A DNA stretch of 39,226 bases from JBBTXG01 sp038062375 (GCA_038062375.1 JBBTXG010000011.1:1-39226); one strand, 5' to 3'. Counted from the first letter of the stretch, positions 22,736 through 31,422 are shown. The notes: a model not told the origin generated them from the letters alone. A program made the numbers and translations.

Positions 22736-24196
22736 ATGCTTGATATAAAGTTTATAAGAGAAAATCCAGAGAAGGTGATGGAGGTCTGTAAAGCAAAGCA
22801 GGTGAAGTGTGAAGTGGAGCGAATTTTGGAGCTCAGTGATGAGCTCAAGAAGTATAAAACGATACAACAACAAATTGATACTATTAAGAATAAGGGTAGC
22901 GAAAGGATTGGCACGATTCAGGACCCGCGATTGAGGGAACGAGCGATTAACGATACCACATCAGAAGTCAATGGCTATCTTGTCCGGGAGAAGGTTGACG
23001 TTGAAGATGAACGCGAGATCCAAACACGGATTCAAGGACTAGAAGCAGAGATCACAAAACTTCAGTATGAGATCCCCAATATTCCCCTAGAGGGGGTCCC
23101 TGTAGGAGGAAAGGAAAATAATCAGGTGTTGCGGCATGTCGGAAAGATTCCCTCTTTTGATTTTGAGAAAAAAGACCACCTGGAGTTGGGGGAAGCGATG
23201 GATGTTATTGATATGAAAAGAGCAGCCAAAGTTTCAGGAGCAAGGTTTGCGTATCTGAAAGGGGATGCTGTATTACTCGAGTTTGCATTAGTGCAGCTTG
23301 TACTGAAAGAAGCTATGGATAAGGGTTTTAACCCTATTATCCCACCGGTTCTTATCAAACAGGGATTGACAGAGGGCTTAGGGTATTGGCAACACGATGG
23401 GAATGAAGACTACTATCTAGTTTTTGATCCCCGCTGTTGGAATTGCAACCACGAGATTAATCGTGAACCAAAAGAGATTGTATGTCGTGAGTGTACCAGC
23501 AACGATGGAAGGAGGGGTAGGACAGTGAAGCAGGTTATTACAGAAGATGGATACATAGTATGTCATAATTGTAACCAAGAAATTCGTTTAATATCTCCGT
23601 ATCTTGTTGGTACTGCAGAACACACGCTCGTTCCCATGCATCAAAACGAGACGTTTGAAGAAAGGGACCTACCCAAGAGATATGTGGGATTCTCCACTGC
23701 ATTCCGGAGGGAAGCAGGTTCCTACGGTAAAGATACTAGGGGTATATTACGCGTCCATCAATTTGATAAGGTAGAATTCGTGAGTTTTACAACTCCTGAA
23801 CAATCGCGGGAAGAGCACAAGTTTTTGATAAGCTTAGAAGAGAAGTTGTGGCAAGCATTGGGAATTCCTTATCAAGTAGTGCAGCTGGCCACAGGCGATA
23901 GCTCTTTGCCTTCCGCATCTACTATAGATATTGAGGCGTGGATGCCAGGGCAAAATAAGTATCGTGAGGTTTCTTCGGCTTCTAACACAACGGATTTTCA
24001 AGCTAGGCGTTTGAATATCCGATATCATAGAAGGAAAGGACTAGGCTTTGTGCATATTCTCAATGCCACAGGCTTTGCTATTGGTCGCACCCTCATTGCC
24101 ATTTTGGAAAACTACCAGCAAAAAGATGGAGGCGTGGAGATTCCAAAAGTATTGCAAGGGTATATGGGCAAAACAAAAATAGAAAGATCGGCCTAG
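22736..24196 (+). CDS. serS: Seryl-tRNA synthetase with Cys-rich insertion, 486 aa
   Basis: This charges tRNA-Ser. The N-terminal long coiled-coil arm begins MLDIKFIRENPEKV, as in standard SerRS, and the class II core has VGTAEHTLVPMHQNE, AFRREAGSYGKDTRGILRVHQFDKVE (motif 2) and the motif 3 helix ATGFAIGRTLIAILENYQ. Between YYLVFDP and SPYLVGTAEHT lies an insertion of about 50 residues with C234-x2-C237, C250-x2-C253 and C276-x2-C279. It resembles one zinc ribbon plus an extra CxxC. Most SerRS have no such module here, and the total length is longer than usual. I start at 22736 because the N-terminal sequence is canonical from there and a promoter lies just upstream. The stop codon is in a small hairpin (24188-24203). 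Confidence 0.95.
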   Translation: MLDIKFIRENPEKVMEVCKAKQVKCEVERILELSDELKKYKTIQQQIDTIKNKGSERIGTIQDPRLRERAINDTTSEVNGYLVREKVDVEDEREIQTRIQGLEAEITKLQYEIPNIPLEGVPVGGKENNQVLRHVGKIPSFDFEKKDHLELGEAMDVIDMKRAAKVSGARFAYLKGDAVLLEFALVQLVLKEAMDKGFNPIIPPVLIKQGLTEGLGYWQHDGNEDYYLVFDPRCWNCNHEINREPKEIVCRECTSNDGRRGRTVKQVITEDGYIVCHNCNQEIRLISPYLVGTAEHTLVPMHQNETFEERDLPKRYVGFSTAFRREAGSYGKDTRGILRVHQFDKVEFVSFTTPEQSREEHKFLISLEEKLWQALGIPYQVVQLATGDSSLPSASTIDIEAWMPGQNKYREVSSASNTTDFQARRLNIRYHRRKGLGFVHILNATGFAIGRTLIAILENYQQKDGGVEIPKVLQGYMGKTKIERSA

Positions 24197-24203
24197 CGGC
24201 CGA
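24188..24203 (+). terminator. Weak hairpin at the serS stop
   Basis: TCGGCC (24188-24193) pairs with GGCCGA (24198-24203) around TAGC, which contains the stop codon. The following sequence is T-rich only in patches, so termination would be weak. Confidence 0.35.
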
Positions 24204-24293
24204 CCTTCGAACGATTCCTCTTGAGGAGAATCTTCACTCCTCCTAGAAACAAGGAAACTCCACAGAAGACCACCCCCGCTTTTTCTCCTCATT

Positions 24294-24581
24294 TTAACCT
24301 CCTTTCAGGATAGCTACCATAACTGCAGTAATTGTTATAACCCCTACCATCAGAAAGAGTAATCCAGCTATAACTTTGAAACAGAACTTGCGATACGCCC
24401 ACTCCGTCTCACTTTCGCCTTCCCGTCTCAATGTTTTCTTTTGTTGATGGTCGGTCAATTTCGTTCTCATGTATTGAAGGAGAATCATAGGAAGAACGAA
24501 AGAAAGAAAAGAAACAAGCGACGTGAATGCAGAAAACTGGAGAGCTAGTCCCGTACATCTCACCTTGAGCCGATGGAACAT
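24294..24581 (-). CDS. Small membrane protein, 95 aa
   Basis: Not recognised. It has two predicted membrane helices (about residues 13-36, LALQFSAFTSLVSFLSFVLPMILL, split by its length, and 70-92, IAGLLFLMVGVITITAVMVAIL) with a charged cytoplasmic or exposed loop between them (RTKLTDHQQKKTLRREGES). GAGGAGGA 5 nt before the ATG is a strong ribosome site and supports a real gene. It is convergent with serS and divergent from the hydrolase gene, with only 40 nt between starts. The function is unknown. Confidence 0.6.
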   Translation of the reverse strand: MFHRLKVRCTGLALQFSAFTSLVSFLSFVLPMILLQYMRTKLTDHQQKKTLRREGESETEWAYRKFCFKVIAGLLFLMVGVITITAVMVAILKGG

Positions 24582-24621
24582 CTCTGTCCTCCTCTTTTAA
24601 CTCTTTAAGGCCACACTCTTT

Positions 24622-25404
24622 ATGCTAGAAGAAAAACGAGTTTTCATCAATGGTTTCAAGGCTTTGCAAGTGAACTATAAAGTTGTTGGAAGTGGGAAGC
24701 AAATTTTGATTTTGCATGGATGGGGAAGTTCTTCGGATTCGTGGGTAAAGATTCAGCAAATGATCGCAGAAAAAGGATTTCAGGCTATTGCTCTTGATTT
24801 ACCAGGGTTTGGGAAGACAGAGGCGCCTAGAGAAATATGGGGAGTGGAGGAGTATGCGAATTTTGTGAATCAATTTGCAGAGCAGTTGGGGCTTGCGAAA
24901 TTTGTTTTAACTGGGCATTCTTTTGGTGGGCAGACCGCGATTCAATTCGCGGTTCAGCATCCAGAGAAAGTAGAAAAGCTCGTGTTGATTGCTGCGGCCG
25001 GAGTGCGCCGTACTCCCGGCGTAGCAAAAAAACTGGTAATGGCTGTGGCAAAACTTGTAAGTTTTCTTTTATATCTCGTGCCATTCGAAGATTTGCGCAA
25101 CAATATTCGTAATGCAATGTACATGCTGATTCGCAGGCGCGACTATGTCAGAACGCAGGGCATCATGCGCGAGATATTCAAAAAAGTCATTATGCACGAT
25201 CTTACAGCAAAATTTTCCAAGATCCAAGCGCCCACTCTTATTGTCTGGGGTGATCGCGATGAACTCACACCCGTACAAGACGCTTATTTAATGCACGAGC
25301 TTATCCCAAATTCAAAGCTCGAAATTATTTCTGGTGGCAAACATGCCCTGAATTTTCAAATGCCAGAGAAGTTATCAAATATTATTGCACAATTTTTATC
25401 ATGA
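24622..25404 (+). CDS. Alpha/beta hydrolase, 260 aa
   Basis: A classic alpha/beta hydrolase fold. It shows LILHGWGSSSDSW (oxyanion-hole region), LDLPGFGKTEAP, the nucleophile elbow GHSFGG with Ser100, the acid loop VWGDRDELTP (Asp213 most likely), and GGKHAL with His241, so the triad is complete. A short lid region lies between residues 125 and 185. There is no signal peptide, so it is cytoplasmic. Its stop overlaps the start of the MurF-like gene (ATGA), so the two are translationally coupled. The substrate is unknown; the MurF-like context allows, but does not prove, a role near peptidoglycan or lipid metabolism. Confidence 0.88.
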   Translation: MLEEKRVFINGFKALQVNYKVVGSGKQILILHGWGSSSDSWVKIQQMIAEKGFQAIALDLPGFGKTEAPREIWGVEEYANFVNQFAEQLGLAKFVLTGHSFGGQTAIQFAVQHPEKVEKLVLIAAAGVRRTPGVAKKLVMAVAKLVSFLLYLVPFEDLRNNIRNAMYMLIRRRDYVRTQGIMREIFKKVIMHDLTAKFSKIQAPTLIVWGDRDELTPVQDAYLMHELIPNSKLEIISGGKHALNFQMPEKLSNIIAQFLS

Positions 25405-27146
25405 CTTCTTTTCTTGCTGATCTATCAGCACCTCTGATTCTTGCTTGCTTCTATCTTGTGGTGATATTCTGGTTCTTCCGGACTGCAAAAGCTGCTTTAT
25501 TTTACCTTTATCTTTGGCAGCTAAAAGAATACCATATAGGGCGTTTCTTAGATCACTTTCGTACTGCGCAAGGGGAAAAGCTCCTTGTAAACAGAGTCTC
25601 TGTTGCGAAGATTTTTATCCTTTTGGCTCTCATTTTTTCCTTGTGGGTGGCAACTGTTGATTTTGAGATTTTAGATTTTACAGCAATCTTTTTGCTGTTC
25701 GTGAGTGTGGTTCCGCTTCTCGCTCTGACTGTTTTGTATGGTATGGAAGCTTTAAGACTGCGTGGTTCGAGAAGGCCTATCTTTACGAAAAAAGTCATTC
25801 TACTTTTTGCAATAGTCTTTTTCGGTGAGCTCCTTTCGATTCTTTTCGTCCATCGATTGTCTGTTTTTGTTTATATGGCAACCGGATGGAACCTTTTTGC
25901 TTCCATTTTTTTCTTTCCAGTTGGATTATTAGTAATCGACTTGTTCATGCCCATATTTGTTTCTGCAGTAGTGCTTGCATTTCAGCCGTTTGCGGTGCTG
26001 GCGAGGAATCGGATTATTCGACAGGCAAAAGAGAGGCGGCAGGAATTCAAAAGTCTGAAAGTTATTGGTATTACCGGGAGTTATGGGAAGACGAGCACCA
26101 AAGAATTTTTGGCGCATATCTTGGGTCAGAAATATCATGTTCTCAAAACACCGGAACATCAAAATTCGGAAGTAGGAATTTCAAACACCATTTTGCAGAG
26201 CTTAACAAGCAAGCACGAGATTTTTGTGTGCGAGATGGGAGCGTATAACAAGGGAGGGATCAAACTTTTGGCCCAGATCGTAAAGCCAAGGATAGCGATT
26301 GTTACGGGAGTAAACGAGCAGCATTTGGCAACATTTGGTTCTATGGAAAATCTCTTGAGCGCAGAGGGAGGGGAAGAGCTGTTGAACATATTGCCGGCGG
26401 ACGGAGTCGCGATTTTGAACGGCAATAATACGTTTGCATATGGGCTTTATGAAGAGACTTCGATGGTTAGAAAAATCCTCTGTCTCGTAATTCCTGCTCG
26501 AGCAGGAATTATGCGACAGCCTGACGTTTGGGCAGAAAATGTGCGAACGGAGCAAGAACACGTCGCTTTTACAGTCTTTTTGAGAGACGGAGAAAAGGCA
26601 GATTTGAAGGTAAATCTTGTCGGAGGGCACAACGTGGAAAATGTATTACTCGCAATAGCGGCTGCAAGAGAACTGGGAATAAGTTTGCAAGAGATCGCAA
26701 GGAGTTGTGGAAGTATTACTCAAGAACTGGGCGCAATGAAGCTACGCAAAGGGATCAATGGTTTGAACATTATTGACTCCACGTATTCTGCGAATCCAGA
26801 TGGTGTAATCGCGGCGTTAGAATATTTAAAAGTATGGGAAGGGAAAAGGATCATTGTAATGCCCTGTTTGATTGAATTGGGCCCAGCCTCAAAACATGCG
26901 CATAGAAGAATAGGGGAGAAGATAGGAGAAGTGTGCGACCTCGCGATTATTACTACAAGAGATAAGTTTGAGACAATAAAAGAAGGAGCAATGACAAGAG
27001 GGATGAAGGGAGACGATGTTCTTTCTATGGAGAATCCCCAAGCGATTTTTGGCAAAATAAAATCTTTTTGCAACGAAGGAGATGTCGTACTCCTTGAAGG
27101 AAGGGTATCGAGCGATTTACTCCATTTGCTTGGTCGAGTGCGATAG
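25401..27146 (+). CDS. Membrane-anchored MurF-like Mur ligase, 581 aa
   Basis: This resembles UDP-N-acetylmuramoyl-tripeptide:D-Ala-D-Ala ligase. The first ~200 residues contain several hydrophobic helices, unlike soluble MurF. The Mur ligase core starts at VIGITGSYGKTSTKEFLAHI with P-loop Lys230, then TPEHQNSEVGISNTIL, CEMGAYNKGGI, IAIVTGVNEQHLATFGS and the C-terminal domain with DSTYSANPDGVIAALEYL. Residues 362-373 (LVIPARAGIMRQ) are encoded by a 22-bp perfect DNA palindrome inserted in frame. ATP-dependent ligation of an amino acid or peptide to a muropeptide precursor is the likely reaction. The membrane portion may tether it to the lipid-linked stage; this is inference. Confidence 0.88.
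   Translation: MTSFLADLSAPLILACFYLVVIFWFFRTAKAALFYLYLWQLKEYHIGRFLDHFRTAQGEKLLVNRVSVAKIFILLALIFSLWVATVDFEILDFTAIFLLFVSVVPLLALTVLYGMEALRLRGSRRPIFTKKVILLFAIVFFGELLSILFVHRLSVFVYMATGWNLFASIFFFPVGLLVIDLFMPIFVSAVVLAFQPFAVLARNRIIRQAKERRQEFKSLKVIGITGSYGKTSTKEFLAHILGQKYHVLKTPEHQNSEVGISNTILQSLTSKHEIFVCEMGAYNKGGIKLLAQIVKPRIAIVTGVNEQHLATFGSMENLLSAEGGEELLNILPADGVAILNGNNTFAYGLYEETSMVRKILCLVIPARAGIMRQPDVWAENVRTEQEHVAFTVFLRDGEKADLKVNLVGGHNVENVLLAIAAARELGISLQEIARSCGSITQELGAMKLRKGINGLNIIDSTYSANPDGVIAALEYLKVWEGKRIIVMPCLIELGPASKHAHRRIGEKIGEVCDLAIITTRDKFETIKEGAMTRGMKGDDVLSMENPQAIFGKIKSFCNEGDVVLLEGRVSSDLLHLLGRVR
26489..26510. repeat. 22-bp perfect palindrome inserted in the MurF-like gene
   Basis: Arms AATTCCTGCTC and GAGCAGGAATT meet at the centre with no loop. 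Flanks CTGTC and GACAG extend the symmetry imperfectly to about 40 bp. The encoded IPARAGI peptide is typical of dispersed palindromic elements found in frame in bacterial genes. Confidence 0.75.
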
Positions 27147-27147
27147 T

Positions 27148-28458
27148 ATGATCTCAAAAACTTTTCAACGCTGGAGACCGATTTCAATCTCACTTTCTCC
27201 CAATACCGAACAAGACGACGTCTGGCTTGCTTTCCAATTACTTTTTCAGCCGTGGCGATGGAGAGAATCTGTTCCTCATGAGCAATCGGCAGCGAACATC
27301 TTGGAAGAGGAATGTAAGAAGTATTTCGGGGCAAGACATGCCATTTCATTTAACAGCGCAAGATCAGCGTTGATGGCGATTTTATACGCGCTTGGATTAG
27401 AAAAGGGAAGTGAAGTTCTTCTGCAGGCATTTACGTGTAATGCAGTACCCAACCCCGTTATCTGGAGTGGACTAAAGCCCGTATACGTGGATTGCAGAGA
27501 GGATGATTTCAACATTGATGGCGAGGATCTAGAGAGCAAGATTACCCCTTCAGGTAGAGCGGTGATTGTCCAGCATACATTTGGATTGCCCGCAGATCTG
27601 GATAAAATCAGGGAGATTTGTCGGAAGCATAACTTGCTTTTAATTGAAGATTGCGCACACGCTCTAGGAGCCAAGTACCGAGGGAGGGTCGTTGGCACCT
27701 GGGGAAAGGCTGCATTTTTGAGTTTCTCAAGAGATAAGGTTATTTCTTCGGTCTATGGGGGAATGGCAGTCACCAATGATGATGCATTGGCAGAGAAGAT
27801 AAAAGAGTTTCAGGAAAAAGCGGGGTATCCTTCGCTGTTTTGGATCTTCCAGCAGCTCTTGCACCCGGTACTCATGAACTGGAAGATTTTGCCCACCTAT
27901 CGAATCTTAGGGAAATATCTTTTGGTTGTTGCCCAGCAGCTTCATTTGCTCTCGAAGGCAGTTCACTGGAAAGAAAAAAGAGGGATGAAACCCGCGTATT
28001 TTCCCAGGCGCATGCCAAACGCTTTGGCTCTCTTAGCTCTCAAGCAGTTTCAGAAGCTCGATCGATTGAACGAACATCGAAAAGAAGTTGCACGTTACTA
28101 TACCCAAGCACTTCAAGCAACCTCCTTTGAGCTTCCCAAACACTTTGAAGAACGGGAGCATATTTTTTTACGGTTTCCCCTCAAACACCCAAGGGCGCAC
28201 GCCATCATTAAAAATGCTTGGTCAAATAATGTATTGATAGGCGATTGGTACACGAGCCCCATAGCCCCAGCAGACACCCAAATGGAAAAAATAGGCTATG
28301 TAGGGGGGAGCTGTCCTACGGCGGAAAGATTATCAAAGGTAGTTCTTAATCTGCCCACTCACATTAACATCTCAAAAAAAGAAATGGAACAAATTCTCGC
28401 TACCATGGTAGAGTTTGCGCGCGAGAAAGAAAACGGCAAAGCGAGCAGAGCGAGTTAA
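27148..28458 (+). CDS. DegT/DnrJ/EryC1-type PLP aminotransferase, 436 aa
   Basis: A sugar aminotransferase-like fold type I PLP enzyme. It shows AISFNSARSALMAILYALG (cofactor phosphate binding), LLIEDCAHALGAKYRG (the Asp that contacts the pyridine nitrogen), and SFSRDKVISSVYGGM with Lys197 as the Schiff-base lysine. The C-terminal part carries PTAERLSKVVLNLPTH, also typical. The start 1 nt after the MurF-like stop is chosen over an upstream shadow frame. The family makes aminosugars, or acts on related keto-sugars, for surface glycans. It ends before a terminator at 28476-28500. The neighbours are peptidoglycan genes, so a wall- or glycan-related amino sugar is plausible but not shown. Confidence 0.85.
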   Translation: MISKTFQRWRPISISLSPNTEQDDVWLAFQLLFQPWRWRESVPHEQSAANILEEECKKYFGARHAISFNSARSALMAILYALGLEKGSEVLLQAFTCNAVPNPVIWSGLKPVYVDCREDDFNIDGEDLESKITPSGRAVIVQHTFGLPADLDKIREICRKHNLLLIEDCAHALGAKYRGRVVGTWGKAAFLSFSRDKVISSVYGGMAVTNDDALAEKIKEFQEKAGYPSLFWIFQQLLHPVLMNWKILPTYRILGKYLLVVAQQLHLLSKAVHWKEKRGMKPAYFPRRMPNALALLALKQFQKLDRLNEHRKEVARYYTQALQATSFELPKHFEEREHIFLRFPLKHPRAHAIIKNAWSNNVLIGDWYTSPIAPADTQMEKIGYVGGSCPTAERLSKVVLNLPTHINISKKEMEQILATMVEFAREKENGKASRAS

Positions 28459-28475
28459 ATGGCATGTTTGGCTGG

Positions 28476-28500
28476 AGAAGCCGCGCGCTTCTTTATTTTT
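28476..28500 (+). terminator. Intrinsic terminator after the aminotransferase
   Basis: AGAAGC (28476-28481) pairs with GCTTCT (28487-28492) around CGCGC and is followed by TTATTTTT. It separates the hydrolase-MurF-aminotransferase unit from the FemX-like gene. Confidence 0.7.
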
Positions 28501-28520
28501 GACGGTGAACCTCGTATAGT
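28492..28520 (+). promoter_or_regulatory. Promoter of the FemX-like gene, leaderless
   Basis: TATAGT (28515-28520) is a good -10 with only GATTTT between it and the ATG at 28527. The -35 at 17 nt, TTTATT (28492-28497), is weak and overlaps the terminator tail. Confidence 0.5.
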
Positions 28521-28526
28521 GATTTT

Positions 28527-29576
28527 ATGGCACTTGGAGTAAGAGAGATCGAGGATAAGGTTTTGTGGGAAGAGTTTTTGGCAAGATGCACCGAGAGAAC
28601 TTTTCTTCAGTCTTGGAGCTGGGGGGAGTTTCAGGGAAGAATGGGAAATAAAATTTGGAGGTTAGGCGTGTTCCAAGGAACAGAATTAGTTGCGTTAGCG
28701 CTCGTGATAAAAGTAATCGCAAGGAGGGGGATTTTTTTGATGATTCCCCACGGACCAGTTCTTAAGGTTCTCGAGGCGCAACTTCAAACTTCCAAAGAGG
28801 AGATAGTAAGACTCCTCGTTGAAGAGCTCAAGCAGGTTGCGGCAAGGGAGGGAGCAAGCTTTCTTCGCGTGGCACCGCTTTGGCAGAGAACGGAGGAATA
28901 TCGGAAGGTTTTGCAAGAGATAGGATTCAGGCAAGCCTCCATGCACGGAAACGCTTATGAGGCGACATGGAAATTAGATATCAGGGACTCGGAAGAAGAG
29001 TTATTCAAGAACATGCGCAAGACCACTCGATACCTTATCCGTCAGGGTTTGAACAATCCAGAGATTACAATCGAAAAAAGTGAGAATGCAAAAGAGGCGG
29101 AGATTTTTTCAAAGCTTTCTCAAGAAATCGCCAGACACCAGCATTTTACTCCTTTTTCTTTTGAGTTCATCAAAAATGAATTTGAGGTGTTTTACAAAGA
29201 GAAAGGTGCTTTATGGATTTGGGGTCTCTACAGAGGAGAAATTGTTGCCGGCGCCCTCATCATCTTCTGGTCGCAGATAGGATTTTATCATCAAGCAGTA
29301 TCAAAAGTTGCGTACGCGAAATTCTCGCTCCCTTATTTGGTTCAATGGGAGGCGATCAGAGAAGCGAAACGTCGAGGATGCACCCTTTATGATTTTTGGG
29401 GATACGTGAATCCAAAAACACATCCTTCTCATCCTTGGGCAGGCCCCGCTCTTTTTAAGATGGGGTTTGGAGGGAAAGCGTGTGAGTATATCAGAACCCA
29501 GGATTTACCTCTTTCATGGCGATATTTGCCAACAGCGATTTTCGAGAGGATACGCAGAATACGCCGTCATCTGTAG
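28527..29576 (+). CDS. FemAB/FemX-like peptidyltransferase, 349 aa
   Basis: A FemABX-family protein with two GNAT-like domains. These enzymes use aminoacyl-tRNA to add amino acids to the stem peptide of lipid II. Seen are TFLQSWSWGEFQ near the N-terminus, YEATWKLDIRDSEEELFKNM with RKTTRYLIRQG in the centre, and the C-terminal YDFWGYVNPKTHPSHPWAGP with LFKMGFGGKACEY, the family's usual ending. There is no signal peptide, so it is cytoplasmic, as expected. It is followed 1 nt later by ftsQ. The role in bridge formation is by family; the amino acid is unknown. The promoter predicts a leaderless message. Confidence 0.88.
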   Translation: MALGVREIEDKVLWEEFLARCTERTFLQSWSWGEFQGRMGNKIWRLGVFQGTELVALALVIKVIARRGIFLMIPHGPVLKVLEAQLQTSKEEIVRLLVEELKQVAAREGASFLRVAPLWQRTEEYRKVLQEIGFRQASMHGNAYEATWKLDIRDSEEELFKNMRKTTRYLIRQGLNNPEITIEKSENAKEAEIFSKLSQEIARHQHFTPFSFEFIKNEFEVFYKEKGALWIWGLYRGEIVAGALIIFWSQIGFYHQAVSKVAYAKFSLPYLVQWEAIREAKRRGCTLYDFWGYVNPKTHPSHPWAGPALFKMGFGGKACEYIRTQDLPLSWRYLPTAIFERIRRIRRHL

Positions 29577-29577
29577 T

Positions 29578-30456
29578 ATGATAAGGAAGTATAAACAGCC
29601 AAGGAGAATAAAGCAGAAAAGATCAATCGTAAGAAAGATCGCAAAGAATGGAGTATTCTGGGTCGGCGTTTTAGTTTTTCTTTTGATGGGAGGAATGACA
29701 TACGGCATCTTCCTTTCGCCTCTGTTGCGCATTGAACGAATTGAAGTAAGGGGGAATCAAAAAATCGCTGCCGATATACTCTCTCAATTTATCAAAGAGC
29801 GTCTGTCGCGAAATATTCTGTTTTTTCGGGTAAGCAATCTTTTGCTAGCAGATTTTGCGAAAATCAAAGAAGATGTGGAAAGGGCTTTTTCCCCCATCGA
29901 GTCAGTCTCCATCAAAAGGCAGTTTCTTCACTCCATTGTTCTTGAGGTGCACGAGAGAAAAGAAGAGGCGTTGTGGTGCCAGAAGAAAAACTATACGGTG
30001 GAAATTTCAGATTCGAATGAGAAAAAAGCAAGAAACATCCAACAGTGTTTTGCGCTCGATCGGAATGGAATAATTTTTGAAGAAAAAGAAGGAGAATCGC
30101 GGCTCGTTGCCTTGTTTAGGGAAGGGGAGAAAAGCGTTCACATAGGGGCAAAGGTAATTGCTCAAGAGTTGCTTGAAGTCCTGTTGCGATTTCAGCAAAA
30201 GATAGATGATTTCCCTTTATTTGAAGACATTGGGTTGAGAGTTTCTTCGATTCTGCTTGTTTCTCCAGATCGGGCAAATGCCCGAATTTCCGAAGGTTGG
30301 GAGGTATACTTGGATCCAAAACAAGATATAAACTGGCAGATTACGAAACTTACATTAGTATTAGAAAGAGAAATCCCTTTTGAGAAAAGAGCAAAACTTG
30401 AATATATTGATCTGCGCTTTGGCGACCAAGCATATATTAAGTATCGTTCGCCTTGA
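29578..30456 (+). CDS. ftsQ: FtsQ/DivIB-like cell division protein, 292 aa
   Basis: A division protein that links the septal synthase complex. A basic cytoplasmic N-terminus (RKYKQPRRIKQKRSIVRK) precedes one membrane helix (about residues 20-45, with FWVGVLVFLLMGGMTYGIF). The POTRA domain then begins IERIEVRGNQKIAADILSQF, followed by a beta domain with CFALDRNGIIFEE and RLVALF. The length fits the family. The ATG at 29578 lies 1 nt after the FemX-like stop; an earlier frame start at 29467 lies inside that gene and is rejected. The gene ends 17 nt before the convergent corA stop. Confidence 0.82.
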   Translation: MIRKYKQPRRIKQKRSIVRKIAKNGVFWVGVLVFLLMGGMTYGIFLSPLLRIERIEVRGNQKIAADILSQFIKERLSRNILFFRVSNLLLADFAKIKEDVERAFSPIESVSIKRQFLHSIVLEVHERKEEALWCQKKNYTVEISDSNEKKARNIQQCFALDRNGIIFEEKEGESRLVALFREGEKSVHIGAKVIAQELLEVLLRFQQKIDDFPLFEDIGLRVSSILLVSPDRANARISEGWEVYLDPKQDINWQITKLTLVLEREIPFEKRAKLEYIDLRFGDQAYIKYRSP

Positions 30457-30473
30457 GTTGGCCTATCGAAGTG

Positions 30474-31388
30474 TTAGATCCACTTCTTTTTCTTGAAATA
30501 CCAGATCATGGAGGCCACTCCGCTTCCCATGAGACCAACGATAAGCCAGAAATCTCCTCGGATGCCCACCAGAGGGATATAGCCTACATTCATACTAAAG
30601 ATTCCGGTAATGAGTACTGCCGGAAGAAAGATCACGGAGAAAAGGGTAAGCAACTTTACGATCTCATTTGTTTTATCGGTAAGAAGCGCATTATTTGTTT
30701 GCTCTAAAGACTCGATTGTTTCTTTCGAAGTGACGAGATCATTTTTTGCCTTACTCCATTCTCCCAAAAGCCGGGTAAAGTAAGGCTCGAATTCTCGACC
30801 AAAAAATGCACCCCCTTCTCTGGTAAGCGACTCGAGCACTTCTCCTTGGGGATTTACAATTCGCCAAAAGTTAATAATGTCTGTTTTTACAAAGGAAATT
30901 TCTTTGAGCATTTCTCTTTCTTTCCCCTGGAAGATTTGCTCTTCAACCTGATGGAGTTTTTTGTTGATTCGGTCGAGTTTTATAAAAATGCTGTCTTGCA
31001 TTCTCTTGAAAAGTTGAAAAAGAAGGTAGGCTCCAGCTCCATTCATGTATTCGTTTCGACTCTCTTCGTAGAGGTTACATGAATCAAAGAGCGCCTTGAG
31101 GGGAATGATTGAATTATAATGGCTTGTGACGAGAACATCTTTTCCCACAATAACATCGAGTTCTCGCGGAGTAGTGTGCCGGTGTGTTTTGTTAAATACC
31201 GGAAAGTAATAAACGAAAAAGAGGTGATCAGAGAAGCTTTCTACCTTGGTCCGAGAAGCAGGAGGAATGAGCTCATCGAGTATTAAAGGATGAAATTGAT
31301 AGGTTTTCCGTAAATACTCGACATCTTCCTGAGCAGAATTTTGAATATCAACCCACGTAACTGTTGGTCCTTTGATAATATTGCGCAT
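30474..31388 (-). CDS. corA: CorA-type divalent cation transporter with SMN instead of GMN, 304 aa
   Basis: A CorA family magnesium or cobalt channel. An N-terminal soluble alpha/beta domain (with DELIPPASRTKVESFSDHLFFVYYFPVF) is followed by the long stalk helix and two membrane helices at the C-terminus (about residues 242-262 and 276-295), ending with the basic FKKKKW. At the pore entrance the family's GMN motif reads SMN (FSMNVGYIP), a rare change at an otherwise nearly invariant glycine. The frame is open to 31442, but the ATG at 31388 is preceded by TTGGAA-N16-TATACT with 6 nt to the start, so a leaderless message is predicted. Metal specificity cannot be judged. Confidence 0.88.
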   Translation of the reverse strand: MRNIIKGPTVTWVDIQNSAQEDVEYLRKTYQFHPLILDELIPPASRTKVESFSDHLFFVYYFPVFNKTHRHTTPRELDVIVGKDVLVTSHYNSIIPLKALFDSCNLYEESRNEYMNGAGAYLLFQLFKRMQDSIFIKLDRINKKLHQVEEQIFQGKEREMLKEISFVKTDIINFWRIVNPQGEVLESLTREGGAFFGREFEPYFTRLLGEWSKAKNDLVTSKETIESLEQTNNALLTDKTNEIVKLLTLFSVIFLPAVLITGIFSMNVGYIPLVGIRGDFWLIVGLMGSGVASMIWYFKKKKWI

Positions 31389-31394
31389 GAAGAT

Positions 31395-31422
31395 AGTATA
31401 GCAAATCCTGGACGATTTCCAA
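31395..31422 (-). promoter_or_regulatory. corA promoter, leaderless
   Basis: On the minus strand TTGGAA (31422-31417) and TATACT (31400-31395) are 16 nt apart. The ATG at 31388 follows the -10 after ATCTTC, so the message should begin at or near the start codon. It decides against the upstream in-frame start at 31442. Confidence 0.6.

Noticed and set aside
26489..26510. Intrinsic terminator in the MurF-like gene
   Set aside because: A palindrome without loop and without T run, inside an open frame; an inserted repeat is the better explanation.
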